A DNA stretch of 64,000 nt, taken from positions 1,984,001-2,048,000 of the forward strand of contig NZ_CP106798.1 of the NCBI RefSeq assembly GCF_025642155.1, given 5' to 3'. Within the stretch, counting starts at the first letter, position 1. The number at the start of each line of letters is the position of its first letter. This DNA is from Streptomyces sp. HUAS 15-9. Lineage in GTDB: Bacteria; Actinomycetota; Actinomycetes; Streptomycetales; Streptomycetaceae. Positions 9,517 through 18,558 of the stretch are shown here, piece after piece. The translations under genes and the position numbers were made by a program. The notes under the pieces are model-generated. The model was not told the origin of the DNA. It did no database searches and saw nothing but the letters and a program-made list of their open reading frames with translations.

Positions 9517-10212
9517 ATGCCGGTAGCGATCATCACGGGGGCCTCGAAGGGGCTGGGACGGGCGCTCGCCGAGGCGCTGGCCGCGCGCGGCTGGGATCTG
9601 GTGCTCGACGCCCGGGGCGCCGACGCGCTCACTGCGGCGGCCACGGCCGTGGCCGCCCACGGCACGCGGGTCGAGGCGTTGCCCGGGGACGTCACGGACG
9701 CCGGGCACCGGGCGGAGCTGGTGGCGGCGGCGTGGAGGCTGGGCGGTGTCGATCTGCTGGTGAACAACGCGAGCGCGCTGGGCGCCGAGCCGCTGGTGCG
9801 GCTGGCGGAGCTGCCGCTGGAGGGGCTGCGGCGGGCGCTGGAGGTGAATGTGGTGGCCGCGCTGGGCCTGGTCCAGGAGGCGCTGCCACTGCTGCGGGAG
9901 TCGCCGGCGGGCGCGGTGGTCACAGTCAGCTCGGACGCGGCCGCCGAGGCGTACGAGACCTGGGGCGGCTACGGGGCGTCCAAGGCGGCCCTCGACCAGC
10001 TCGCGGCGGTGCTCGCCGAGGAGGAGCCACGGCTGCGGGTGTGGGCGGTCGACCCCGGGGACATGGCCACGGAGCTGTATGCGGCGGCCGTACCGGACGA
10101 CGACCATCCCCGACCGGAACCGGCGCATGTGGTGCCCGCCTTCCTGCGGCTCCTGGACGAACGTCCCGCGAGCGGCCGCTATGAAGCGCCCTCCCTCCTG
10201 GAGGAACGATGA
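9517..10212 (+). CDS. Short-chain dehydrogenase/reductase
   Basis: This 231-residue classical SDR has the cofactor motif TGASKGLG (residues 7-14), NNAS in the NNAG position, a catalytic Ser in VSSDAAA and YGASK as the YxxxK pair. Its substrate is unknown. Its TGA overlaps the ATG of the QueA-like gene (ATGA at 10209-10212), so the two are translationally coupled. The stop-proximal GGAGGAACG also serves as the ribosome-binding site of that gene. Coupling hints at a joint role, but none is documented here. Confidence 0.9.
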   Translation: MPVAIITGASKGLGRALAEALAARGWDLVLDARGADALTAAATAVAAHGTRVEALPGDVTDAGHRAELVAAAWRLGGVDLLVNNASALGAEPLVRLAELPLEGLRRALEVNVVAALGLVQEALPLLRESPAGAVVTVSSDAAAEAYETWGGYGASKAALDQLAAVLAEEEPRLRVWAVDPGDMATELYAAAVPDDDHPRPEPAHVVPAFLRLLDERPASGRYEAPSLLEER

Positions 10213-11345
10213 CACCGGCGCTGAAGGTGCCCGAGGAGCTGTCGGCGCGGGTGCCCGCCGAGCAGCGTGGGCCGGGGCTGGGGCGGGATGCCGTACGGCT
10301 GCTGGTGTCGCGTGGGTCCGAGGTGTCGCACCACGTGTTCGCGGAGCTGCCGCGGCTGCTGCGGGCAGGGGACCTGCTGGTGGTGAACACCTCGCCCACG
10401 CTGGCCGCCGCGGTGGACGGGCGGATCGGGCACGCGCACGTGGTGGTGCACTTCTCCACGCTCGGGGACGACGGGCGGTGGGCCGTCGAGCTGCGGGATC
10501 CGGACGGCAGGGGCACCACGCGCGCGCGTAAATCGAGCGGGGCGCGAAGCGCTCCTTGGAAGGGTGGTGGTGGGAGACGGGCGGGAGGGCCCGCGGGTAC
10601 AGAGGTGCGGCTTCCCGGGGGTGCGGGGCTGGTGCTGGAGGAGCCGCTGAGTGCGCGGGGTGAGCGGCTGTGGTGGGCGCGGGTGGCCGGGGCGGACGTG
10701 TTCGGGCTGCTGCGGGAGCACGGGCGGCCCATTCGGTACTCCTATACGGAGCGGGACCAGCCGTTGTCCGTGTATCAGACGGTGTTCGCGCTGCCGTCGG
10801 CCGACGGGGCGGGCAGTGCGGAGATGCCGAGCGCCGCCCGGCCCTTCACACCACGACTGGTGACGGAGCTGGTGAGCCGGGGTGTGCGGTTCGCGCCGGT
10901 CACGCTGCACACCGGGGTGGCGTCGGCGGAGGCGCACGAGCCGCCGTATCCGGAGCGGTACGCGGTGCCCGAGGCGTCGGCGCGGCTGATCAATGACGTG
11001 CGGGCCGGGGAGGGCCGGGTGGTCGCGGTCGGTACGACGGCGGTGCGGGCGGTGGAGTCGGCGGCCGGGGCGGACGGGACGGTGCGGGCGGCCGAGGGGT
11101 GGACCGATCTCGTGGTGACGCCCGAGCGCGGGGTGCGGGTGGTCGACGGGCTGCTGACCGGGCTGCACGAGCCGGAGGCCTCGCATCTGCTGATGCTGGA
11201 GGCGGTCGCGGGGCGGGCGGTGGTCGACCGCGGTTACGAGGAAGCGCGGCGCGGGCTCTATCTGTGGCACGAGTTCGGCGACGTGCATCTCATCCTGCCG
11301 GAGGAGAGCCCTGACACAGAGCGTTGCTTTGGCAACTTTCGGTGA
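10209..11345 (+). CDS. queA: QueA-like S-adenosylmethionine:tRNA ribosyltransferase-isomerase
   Basis: This 378-residue protein is of the QueA family, which transfers and isomerises the ribosyl moiety of SAM onto 7-deazaguanine in tRNA. Family landmarks are DLLVVNTSPTL-like early strand, TELVSRGVRFAPVTLHTGVA, NDVRAGEGRVVAVGTTAVRAVES and DGLLTGLHEPEASHLLMLEA. An in-frame Arg/Gly/Ser-rich segment at about residues 106-126 looks inserted relative to the usual fold. No other queuosine genes are present in this window, so pathway membership is inferred from family alone. Confidence 0.85.
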   Translation: MTPALKVPEELSARVPAEQRGPGLGRDAVRLLVSRGSEVSHHVFAELPRLLRAGDLLVVNTSPTLAAAVDGRIGHAHVVVHFSTLGDDGRWAVELRDPDGRGTTRARKSSGARSAPWKGGGGRRAGGPAGTEVRLPGGAGLVLEEPLSARGERLWWARVAGADVFGLLREHGRPIRYSYTERDQPLSVYQTVFALPSADGAGSAEMPSAARPFTPRLVTELVSRGVRFAPVTLHTGVASAEAHEPPYPERYAVPEASARLINDVRAGEGRVVAVGTTAVRAVESAAGADGTVRAAEGWTDLVVTPERGVRVVDGLLTGLHEPEASHLLMLEAVAGRAVVDRGYEEARRGLYLWHEFGDVHLILPEESPDTERCFGNFR

Positions 11346-11644
11346 GGATTCATCGCCCGCGATGTGAGCCCGCGCATAGGGTGCGGATCACGTACGAACG
11401 GACATAGGAGATATACCGACACGTCCTGAACGGGGCAGACGTTCCAGTCTGTCCCGTTTTGCCCTTCTCCGATCCACTATCCAGGGTCGTACGTCACACC
11501 TTTGCCAGGAGATTTTGCGGCCGCTAAGAATTGCTCCCGTCGCCGGACGTCGTGGGTTTCGCCCCACGGCGTTCGTACGGGCCGGACCCGGTTCCCCCGT
11601 CGGACAGAAGGCGACTCCGCGCTATTCGAAGAGGTCTGTCTCCC
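11346..11644 (+). promoter_or_regulatory. 299-base leader/intergenic region ahead of the lytic transglycosylase
   Basis: Besides the terminator at 11429-11462, this stretch holds a CGTGGG/CCCACG stem-loop (about 11569-11586) and other short palindromes between 11500 and 11640. A structured 5' leader is plausible because Streptomyces cell-wall hydrolase genes often have long regulated leaders. I could not find the conserved core of a c-di-AMP riboswitch here, and no promoter is assigned. Confidence 0.35.
11429..11462 (+). terminator. Intrinsic terminator between queA-like and transglycosylase genes
   Basis: A 12-bp stem with one G-U pair, AACGGGGCAGAC (11429-11440) / GTCTGTCCCGTT (11447-11458), has a 6-base loop and is followed by TT. 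It lies 84 bases after the QueA-like stop and 183 bases before the next start. It can end the upstream operon or attenuate a longer transcript into the transglycosylase gene. Confidence 0.75.
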
Positions 11645-12397
11645 ATGCTCAAGAACACCAACATTCGTGGTCTCAGTCGTCGCCTGACCAAGCACCATAA
11701 GATCGCGATCAGCGGCGTCGCCGCCCTCGGAACCGCCGCCATCGCCTTCTCGGCGGTACCCAGCAGCGCCGAGACGATCACGACCGGGGCTCCGGCCCAG
11801 GCTCGGGTGGCGTACAGCACCGAGCAGATCAAGGACGTCAAGGGCTCGATCACCGACCAGCTCGCCACCCAGACGGTCAAGGTCCAGGAGATCGCGGCAC
11901 AGAAGAAGGCCGCCGCGGACGCGGTCGTCAAGAAGCAGGCCGCGAGCGCCGCCAAGGCGAAGGCCGTCGCCGAGGCCGCCAAGAAGGCCGCCACGAAGGC
12001 CGCCCAGGAGCGCACCGCCAAGCAGACCGCGAGCCGGTCCGTCGAGCGCGCCGCGGCCAAGCCCGCGAAGTCCTACCCCAACAACCTGGACGGCTGGATC
12101 CGGGAGTCCCTGGACATCATGAAGGCCAAGGGCATCCCGGGCTCGTACAGCGGCCTGCACCGCAACATCATGCGGGAGTCCTCCGGCAACCCGATGGCCA
12201 TCAACGGCTGGGACATCAACGCCATCAACGGCATCCCGTCGAAGGGCCTGCTCCAGGTCATCCCGCCGACCTTCAAGGCGTACCACGTGCCCGGCACGTC
12301 GTGGAACATCTACGACCCGGTCGCCAACATCACGGCCGCCTGCAACTACGCCGCCGACAAGTACGGCTCGATGGACAACGTCAACAGCGCGTACTGA
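11645..12397 (+). CDS. Secreted lytic transglycosylase (SLT domain)
   Basis: This 250-residue exported protein has a basic N-terminus and hydrophobic core (residues 21-36) with a likely cleavage after SSA near residue 40. A long Ala/Lys-rich helical or coiled linker follows (about 60-150, many AAKKAA runs). The C-terminal SLT domain carries the catalytic Glu in NIMRESSGNP, plus GLLQVIPPTFKAY and NITAACNYAADKYG. It should cleave peptidoglycan glycan strands during growth or spore germination. ATG 11645 is chosen because the signal peptide begins there. A strong terminator follows. Confidence 0.92.
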   Translation: MLKNTNIRGLSRRLTKHHKIAISGVAALGTAAIAFSAVPSSAETITTGAPAQARVAYSTEQIKDVKGSITDQLATQTVKVQEIAAQKKAAADAVVKKQAASAAKAKAVAEAAKKAATKAAQERTAKQTASRSVERAAAKPAKSYPNNLDGWIRESLDIMKAKGIPGSYSGLHRNIMRESSGNPMAINGWDINAINGIPSKGLLQVIPPTFKAYHVPGTSWNIYDPVANITAACNYAADKYGSMDNVNSAY

Positions 12398-12421
12398 GGC
12401 CGCGCGGACCTCTTCTCGCGT

Positions 12422-12466
12422 ACGCCGAAGGGCGGCACCCCCAGCCGGGGTGCCGCCCTTCGGCGT
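12422..12466. terminator. Perfect 20-bp bidirectional terminator hairpin
   Basis: The arms 12422-12441 and 12447-12466 are perfectly complementary with a 5-base loop. The hairpin lies between the convergent transglycosylase and FHA-ABC genes and is among the strongest hairpins in the window. Confidence 0.85.
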
Positions 12467-12479
12467 CGTACGGGCGCGG

Positions 12480-15005
12480 TTACTTGCGCATGACCTCGGG
12501 CTCGTGGCGGCGCAGGAAGCGGGCCACGAAGAAGCCGCAGATCACGCCGAGGGCGATCAGGGCGGCCATGTCCACGCCCCAGGCACCGACCGTGTGGTCC
12601 CACAGCGGGTCGGTGCCCGCGCCGTCCTTGGGCGGGCTGATCTTGTTGAAGTCCAGCGTGGCACCGGCCGCGGCGACCGCCCAGCGGGACGGCATCAGAT
12701 ACGAGAACTCGTTGACGCCGATCGAGCCGTGCAGGGTGAACAGACAGCCCGTGAACACGACCTGGATGATCGCGAACATGACCAGCAGCGGCATGGTCTT
12801 CTCGGCCGTCTTCACCAGCGAGGAGATGATCAGGCCGAACATCATCGAGGTGAAGCCGAGCGCCATGATCGGCACGGACAGCTCGACGATCGTCGCGCCG
12901 CCGAGGACCAGGCCCTCCTTCGGGATCTCACGGCTGGTGAAGCCGATCACACCGACCAGCAGGCCCTGGAACACGGTGATCATGCCGAGCACGAACACTT
13001 TGGACATCAGATACGCCGAACGGGACAGGCCGGTCGCGCGCTCCCGCTCGTAGATCACCCGTTCCTTGATCAGCTCACGGACCGAGTTCGCGGCACCCGC
13101 GAAGCAGGCGCCGACCGCGAGGATCAGCAGGACCGTGGTGGCCGTGCCGTTCGGGATGATCCGGCCGGTCTGCGGGTTGGCCGGGTTGGGCAGCAGGCCC
13201 TTGTCGGCGTCGATGAGCAGGCTCACCGCGCCGAGCACGGCCGGCAGGATCACCATCAGGGCGAGGAAGCCCTTGTCGGACGCGATCACCGACACATAGC
13301 GGCGCACCAGCGTGACGAACTGCGACATCCAGCCCTGCGGCTTAGGCGGCTTCATCGCCTGCATCGGAGGCATCTGTACGGCCTGCGGCGCAACGGCGTC
13401 GATGTCCGCGGCGTACATCTGGTAGTGCTGCGAGCCCTTCCAGCGGCCCGCCCAGTCGTAGTCGCGGTAGTTCTCGAAGGCGGAGAAGACATCGGCCCAG
13501 GTGTCGTAGCCGAAGAAGTTCAGCGCCTCCTCCGGCGGGCCGAAGTAGGCCACCGAGCCGCCCGGCGCCATCACGAGCAGCTTGTCGCAGATCGCCAGCT
13601 CGGCCACGGAGTGGGTGACGACGAGGACCGTGCGGCCGTCGTCGGCGAGGCCGCGCAGCAGCTGCATGACATCGCGGTCCATGCCCGGGTCCAGGCCCGA
13701 GGTGGGCTCGTCCAGGAAGATCAGCGACGGCTTGGTGAGCAGCTCCAGCGCCACCGAGACCCGCTTGCGCTGGCCGCCGGAGAGGGAGGTGACCTTCTTC
13801 TCCTTGTGGATGTCCAGCTTCAGCTCGCGCAGCACCTCGTCTATGCGGGACTCGCGCTCCGCGGGCGTGGTGTCGGCCGGGAAGCGCAGCTTGGCCGCGT
13901 ACTTGAGGGCCTTCTTGACGGTCAGCTCCTTGTGCAGGATGTCGTCCTGCGGGACCAGACCGATGCGCTGGCGCAGCTCGGCGAACTGCTTGTACAGGTT
14001 CCGGTTGTCGTAGAGGACCTCGCCCTGGTTGGCGGGCCGGTAACCGGTCAGCGCCTTCAGCAGGGTGGACTTGCCGGAGCCGGACGGGCCGATGACCGCG
14101 ATCAGCGACTTCTCCGGGACGCCGAAGGAGACGTCCTTCAGGATCTGCTTGCCGCCGTCGACCGTGACGGTCAGATGGCGCGCGGAGAAGGAGACCTCAC
14201 CGGTGTCGACGAACTCCTCGAGCCGGTCGCCGACGATACGGAACGTTGAGTGGCCGACGCCGACGATGTCGGTCGGCCCCAGCAGTTGCGAGCCGCCCTT
14301 GGCGATCGGCTGGCCGTTGACGTACGTGCCGTTGTGCGAGCCCAGGTCACGGATCTCGAAGCGGCCGTCGGGCGTCACATGGAACTCGGCGTGGTGCCGG
14401 GAGACCTGGAGGTCGGAGACGACCAGCTCGTTCTCCAGCGCACGGCCGATGCGCATCACGCGGCCCAGCGAGAACTGGTGGAACGTGGTCGGGCTGCGGT
14501 CGCCGTAGACCGGCGGCGCCCCCGCGCCACCACCGGGCACCTGCTGCGCGCCCTGCTGCTGCGGAATCGGCGCGGCCTGCTGCGGCTGCTGCCAACCGGC
14601 CTGCGGGGCCTGCTGCTGCGGCGGGGCCTGCTGGGCCCAGCCGGCGCTCGCGCCCTGCGCGGCGTACGGCGCGGACTGCGGCTGCTGTTGAGCGGCGACA
14701 GCGGCACCGGACAGGTTCAGGCGCGGACCGTCGGTCGCGTTGCCGAGGTGCACGGCGGTTCCGGGGCCGATCTCCAGCTGACCGATCCGCTGCCCCTGCA
14801 CGAACGTGCCGTTGGTGCTGCCATGGTCCTCGATGACCCAACTGCGTCCGTTGAAGCTGACCGTAGCGTGACGCCAGGAGACCCTGGCGTCGTCGAACAC
14901 GACGTCTCCCTGCGGATCGCGTCCGAGCGTGTAGGTCCTGGACGAATCGAGCGTCCAGGTCCGTCCGTTTGATTCCAGTACGAGTTCCGGCACTCCATGC
15001 CCCAC
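12480..15005 (-). CDS. FHA-FHA-ABC ATPase-permease fusion exporter (Rv1747-like)
   Basis: This 841-residue protein has an FHA domain (about 25-90; RVSWRHATV, GSTNGTFV), a Gln/Pro/Ala-rich linker (about 104-165) and a second FHA (about 178-258; VSRHHAEF, GSHNGTYVNG). The ABC ATPase follows (Walker A GPSGSGKST 306-314, LSGGQRKRVS, IFLDEPTSGLD), then an ABCG/ABC-2-type membrane domain with about six helices. The half-transporter architecture matches mycobacterial Rv1747, where FHA domains bind phosphothreonines placed by a Ser/Thr kinase. Substrate export of a glycolipid or cell-wall precursor is inferred, and no kinase gene is adjacent. Confidence 0.93.
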   Translation of the reverse strand: MGHGVPELVLESNGRTWTLDSSRTYTLGRDPQGDVVFDDARVSWRHATVSFNGRSWVIEDHGSTNGTFVQGQRIGQLEIGPGTAVHLGNATDGPRLNLSGAAVAAQQQPQSAPYAAQGASAGWAQQAPPQQQAPQAGWQQPQQAAPIPQQQGAQQVPGGGAGAPPVYGDRSPTTFHQFSLGRVMRIGRALENELVVSDLQVSRHHAEFHVTPDGRFEIRDLGSHNGTYVNGQPIAKGGSQLLGPTDIVGVGHSTFRIVGDRLEEFVDTGEVSFSARHLTVTVDGGKQILKDVSFGVPEKSLIAVIGPSGSGKSTLLKALTGYRPANQGEVLYDNRNLYKQFAELRQRIGLVPQDDILHKELTVKKALKYAAKLRFPADTTPAERESRIDEVLRELKLDIHKEKKVTSLSGGQRKRVSVALELLTKPSLIFLDEPTSGLDPGMDRDVMQLLRGLADDGRTVLVVTHSVAELAICDKLLVMAPGGSVAYFGPPEEALNFFGYDTWADVFSAFENYRDYDWAGRWKGSQHYQMYAADIDAVAPQAVQMPPMQAMKPPKPQGWMSQFVTLVRRYVSVIASDKGFLALMVILPAVLGAVSLLIDADKGLLPNPANPQTGRIIPNGTATTVLLILAVGACFAGAANSVRELIKERVIYERERATGLSRSAYLMSKVFVLGMITVFQGLLVGVIGFTSREIPKEGLVLGGATIVELSVPIMALGFTSMMFGLIISSLVKTAEKTMPLLVMFAIIQVVFTGCLFTLHGSIGVNEFSYLMPSRWAVAAAGATLDFNKISPPKDGAGTDPLWDHTVGAWGVDMAALIALGVICGFFVARFLRRHEPEVMRK

Positions 15006-15232
15006 TGAGTTGTCCCCCGAGTTACCCCCATCACAGGGAGTCTAGGGATGTCGAACATCGTGGGGAACTATTTCAGGCTTGGCCCTCTGACCGAAAGTCG
15101 GGCCTTGTGATGAGCGGCGCCGAGCGCTTCAACTACTCCCGTTGACGGGGTTGAAACCGACCCGGAGAGTGGTAATCCCACGCGAGGGGGACACGCGCGG
15201 CCGCCGGTCGCGCCGCGGATCGGGGGGCTGCC

Positions 15233-17110
15233 ATGAGCGCTGCCACGGAAGTCGGGACCGCTGGGCACGGCGCGAGGCTGCCGTGGGCGGACGTCCTGTT
15301 GTCCGCGATCGCCGCGGTGAGCTGGGCGTTGATAGGAATGGCGGGCACGGCCGCGCTCGGCCTGCATCTGCTGCGGGCGGACGCGGCGGGCTCACTGGGC
15401 CCGATGACGGCGGCTGTTGTGGCGCTCGGGGCGGGTGGTTCGGTCACGCCTTCCGGTGATGTGTCCGCTTTCGGCCTGAAAGGCGCAGAGGCGCACACGG
15501 CCATCGAGATCACGCCACTCGGGGTGAGCCTGGTGGGTGCCCTGCTGCTGTCGTGGATGTTCCTACGGTCCTTGCGCACGGCCGGAGTTGTGATCGCACC
15601 GGCCGAACTCCTCGCGCGCGCCGGCGCGGTCGTCGCGCTGTTCGTGGCCACGCTGGGCGGGCTGGCCTGGGCGGGACACGACGTCATCACGATCGACGGG
15701 GGTTCACTCGGCCTCGACAAGCTGCCCGGGCTGGGCGGCGGGGGCAAGGGCGGCGGACTGAGCATTCCCGGGCTCGGGGACATCGGCGGACTGCTGCCCG
15801 ACCGTATCGGCGACCTCGTCGACGCGAAGGCCGCGGTGGGCTTCACGGTGGACACCGCGCCCACCCTCCTCGGCGGACTCGGCTGGTCCGCCGGCATCCT
15901 GCTGATCGCCCTGCTGGCCTCGCGCCGTACTCCCCTGCCGCGCGGCTGGGAGGCCGTGCACCGGGTCGTACGGCCCGCGGCCTCGGCGCTCGTCACCGTG
16001 CTGGTCGTGGCCGTGGCCGCCGGGTTCGCGGCGGCGGCGTACGCGGCGATCGGCGACGACCACCCGGGGCGCATCGCGGGCGCGGCACTCCTGGGCGCGC
16101 CCAACGGGGTGTGGCTCGGCATCCCCGTCGGCCTGTTCGTGCCGTGGGACGGCAGGGCGACCGGCGCACTGGTCACGGTGCTGCCCCACCCCCTCGACGC
16201 GCTGCTGAGCGCGACGTCCGATCAGTCGCTGACGCTGGGCCGGCTGGCGGACCTGGACGGGCGGGTGTGGCTGCTGGGGGTGGCGGCGGCCCTGATGATG
16301 CTGCTCGCGGGCGTGCTCACGGCGGTTCGCACACCGGTGGGGGCGGGGGCCGGTACTGCTGCGGCTTCGGGGTCGGGTGTACGGGGTTCCGGTGCCCTCG
16401 GTTTCGCGGGGCGGTGCGCGCTGCGGCTGGGGATCGCGACCGCGCTGACGTTGCCCCTGCTCGCCTGGCTGACGGATGTGTCCGTGGACGCCTCGCTGTC
16501 CGTGCTCGGCTTCGACGCGTTCGGCGCCGGCATCGAGCTCCACGGCCATCTGGGCATGGCGCTGCTCCTCGGGGCCGTCTGGGGCGCGGGGGCCGGGGCG
16601 GCCGGGGCGCTGCTGGCCGGGGCCACCGGCGCCGCGGGACGACGGGCGGCGCCGCTGGCACTGGGTGACGCGGGGGACGGCACCGGGTATCCGGAGCACG
16701 CCGGACACTCCGGACGGGCCGGGGGCGGCGACGCGGTGAGCGCCGGGCAGTCCGGCCCGTACGTGCCCGGTACGCCGTACCGCCCGCCCAACCCCGACAC
16801 GAACCCGTACCTCCAGGTGCCGGACGAGCTGCGGAAACCCGGGCGGAACCGCCCGAGCACCCCACCCGCTCCCGGCGGCGGCCGGTTCCCCGACGGCGCT
16901 CCGCCGCCGTCCGCCGACGTGTACGGCGCGCCCACCATGGCGCGGCCGTTCGACCCGCCGCCGCGCCCACCACGGCACCGCCCAGGGCCTCGCCCCGGGG
17001 ACCGGCCCCCGAACGCGTCCGCCTCCGACGACGGGCCGCCGCCCCCGCCTCCACCCCCGCCGCCACCTCCGCCTTCGTCTCCGCCGAGGAGGCCGAAGGG
17101 GCGCGGCTGA
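15233..17110 (+). CDS. Streptophobe family integral membrane protein
   Basis: This 625-residue protein has about eight to ten hydrophobic segments distributed over residues 18-480, with a Gly-rich extracytoplasmic-type stretch (GLGGGGKGGG). A long Pro/Arg-rich hydrophilic tail from about residue 490 ends in a polyproline run. This organisation matches the Streptomyces-restricted streptophobe family, for which no function is known. ATG 15233 follows GGGGGGCTGCC, a modest ribosome-binding site. It is flanked by the divergent FHA-ABC gene and serB. Confidence 0.85.
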   Translation: MSAATEVGTAGHGARLPWADVLLSAIAAVSWALIGMAGTAALGLHLLRADAAGSLGPMTAAVVALGAGGSVTPSGDVSAFGLKGAEAHTAIEITPLGVSLVGALLLSWMFLRSLRTAGVVIAPAELLARAGAVVALFVATLGGLAWAGHDVITIDGGSLGLDKLPGLGGGGKGGGLSIPGLGDIGGLLPDRIGDLVDAKAAVGFTVDTAPTLLGGLGWSAGILLIALLASRRTPLPRGWEAVHRVVRPAASALVTVLVVAVAAGFAAAAYAAIGDDHPGRIAGAALLGAPNGVWLGIPVGLFVPWDGRATGALVTVLPHPLDALLSATSDQSLTLGRLADLDGRVWLLGVAAALMMLLAGVLTAVRTPVGAGAGTAAASGSGVRGSGALGFAGRCALRLGIATALTLPLLAWLTDVSVDASLSVLGFDAFGAGIELHGHLGMALLLGAVWGAGAGAAGALLAGATGAAGRRAAPLALGDAGDGTGYPEHAGHSGRAGGGDAVSAGQSGPYVPGTPYRPPNPDTNPYLQVPDELRKPGRNRPSTPPAPGGGRFPDGAPPPSADVYGAPTMARPFDPPPRPPRHRPGPRPGDRPPNASASDDGPPPPPPPPPPPPPSSPPRRPKGRG

Positions 17111-17258
17111 TGTGCGGGGCCGGGCCGACAACCGGCCGGTGATCTGCTCGTGCCCGTGAAGTAAGGCGCCCGACACTGCTCCGTCATCCACTGTTCCCTG
17201 TCCGCTAGGCGGACCACATGGGCAGAAGGCACTGGGTGCCGGATACGGTGGATACACC

Positions 17259-18467
17259 ATGAGTGCTTCGCAGACCTCCGAGGTCCCCACCCTCCTCGTC
17301 AAGATTTTCGGCAAGGACAGGCCGGGCATCACGGCCGGCCTCTTCGACACCCTTGCCGCCTACTCGGTCGACGTGGTCGACATCGAGCAGGTCGTCACGC
17401 GTGGCCGCTTGGTGCTCTGCGCGCTCGTGACCCAGCCGTCCGCCGGGGTGGAGGGCGACCTCCGGGCCACCGTGCACAGCTGGGCCGAGTCGGTGAAGAT
17501 GCAGGCGGAGATCATCTCCGGTCACGGCGACAACCGCCCGCGTGGCCACGGCCGCTCCCTGGTGACCGTCCTCGGCCACCCCCTCACCGCCGAGTCGACC
17601 GCCGCCATCGCCGCCAGGATCGCCAAGGCCGGCGGCAACATCGACCGTATCTTCCGGCTCGCCAAGTACCCGGTGACCGCGGTCGAGTTCGCGGTGTCCG
17701 GCGTGGAGACCGAGCCGCTGCGCACCACCCTGGTGTCCGACGCGACCGCGCTCGGCGTCGACATCGCGGTCGTGTCGGCGGGGCTGCACCGGCGTGCCCA
17801 GCGCCTGGTGGTCATGGACGTCGACTCCACCCTCATCCAGGACGAGGTGATCGAGCTCTTCGCCGCGCACGCGGGCTGCGAGGACAAGGTCGCCGAGGTC
17901 ACGGCGGCCGCGATGCGCGGGGAGCTGGACTTCGAGCAGTCGCTGCACGCGCGCGTGGCCCTGCTGGAGGGGCTGGACGCCTCCGTGGTGCAGAAGGTGC
18001 GCGGCGAGGTGCGGCTGACGCCGGGTGCGCGCACCCTGATCCGTACGCTGAAGCGGCTCGGCTACCAAGTGGGCGTGGTGTCCGGTGGGTTCACCCAGGT
18101 GACGGACGATCTGAAGGAGCGCCTCGGGCTGGACTTCGCCCAGGCCAACACCCTGGAGATCGTCGACGGGAAGCTGACCGGCAGGGTCATCGGCGAGATC
18201 GTGGACCGGGCGGGCAAGGCGCGGCTGCTGCGCCGGTTCGCCGCCGAGGCAGGTGTGCCGCTGTCCCAGACGGTGGCGATCGGCGACGGCGCCAACGACC
18301 TGGACATGCTGAACGCGGCCGGACTGGGCGTGGCCTTCAACGCCAAGCCCGTCGTCCGCGAGGCCGCGCACACCGCGGTGAACTTCCCCTTCCTGGACAC
18401 GGTGCTCTATCTGCTGGGCGTCACCCGGGAAGAGGTCGAGGCGGCGGACACGCACGACGAGGCCTGA
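17259..18467 (+). CDS. serB: Phosphoserine phosphatase SerB
   Basis: This 402-residue enzyme makes L-serine from phosphoserine in the last step of serine biosynthesis. The N-terminal half holds tandem ACT-type regulatory domains (about 10-90 and 100-175), as in mycobacterial SerB2. The HAD catalytic domain starts with MDVDSTLIQDE (Asp187 nucleophile, Asp189 acid/base), followed by SGGFTQV and GDGANDLDML. The two-ACT layout suggests amino-acid feedback control. It is a single gene with a strong terminator after its stop. Confidence 0.96.
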   Translation: MSASQTSEVPTLLVKIFGKDRPGITAGLFDTLAAYSVDVVDIEQVVTRGRLVLCALVTQPSAGVEGDLRATVHSWAESVKMQAEIISGHGDNRPRGHGRSLVTVLGHPLTAESTAAIAARIAKAGGNIDRIFRLAKYPVTAVEFAVSGVETEPLRTTLVSDATALGVDIAVVSAGLHRRAQRLVVMDVDSTLIQDEVIELFAAHAGCEDKVAEVTAAAMRGELDFEQSLHARVALLEGLDASVVQKVRGEVRLTPGARTLIRTLKRLGYQVGVVSGGFTQVTDDLKERLGLDFAQANTLEIVDGKLTGRVIGEIVDRAGKARLLRRFAAEAGVPLSQTVAIGDGANDLDMLNAAGLGVAFNAKPVVREAAHTAVNFPFLDTVLYLLGVTREEVEAADTHDEA

Positions 18468-18498
18468 GCCACCCGACCGGACGCGACCGGACGCGTAC

Positions 18499-18533
18499 GA
18501 GGGGCCCGGCACCGCGCTGGTGCCGGGCCCCTC
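18499..18533. terminator. 15-bp terminator hairpin after serB
   Basis: GAGGGGCCCGGCACC (18499-18513) pairs with its complement at 18519-18533 across a 5-base loop. It lies between the convergent serB and SixA-like genes. Confidence 0.8.
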
Positions 18534-18558
18534 GACGCGTACCGTCACACGGCCGGGG

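Noticed and set aside
11346..11644. c-di-AMP riboswitch ahead of the lytic transglycosylase
   Set aside because: I looked for the conserved core found in Streptomyces cell-wall hydrolase leaders and could not identify it; only generic hairpins are seen.
12450..14249. 599-residue plus-strand frame opposite the FHA-ABC gene
   Set aside because: It is a codon-shadow of a well-supported minus-strand gene with intact FHA and ABC motifs.
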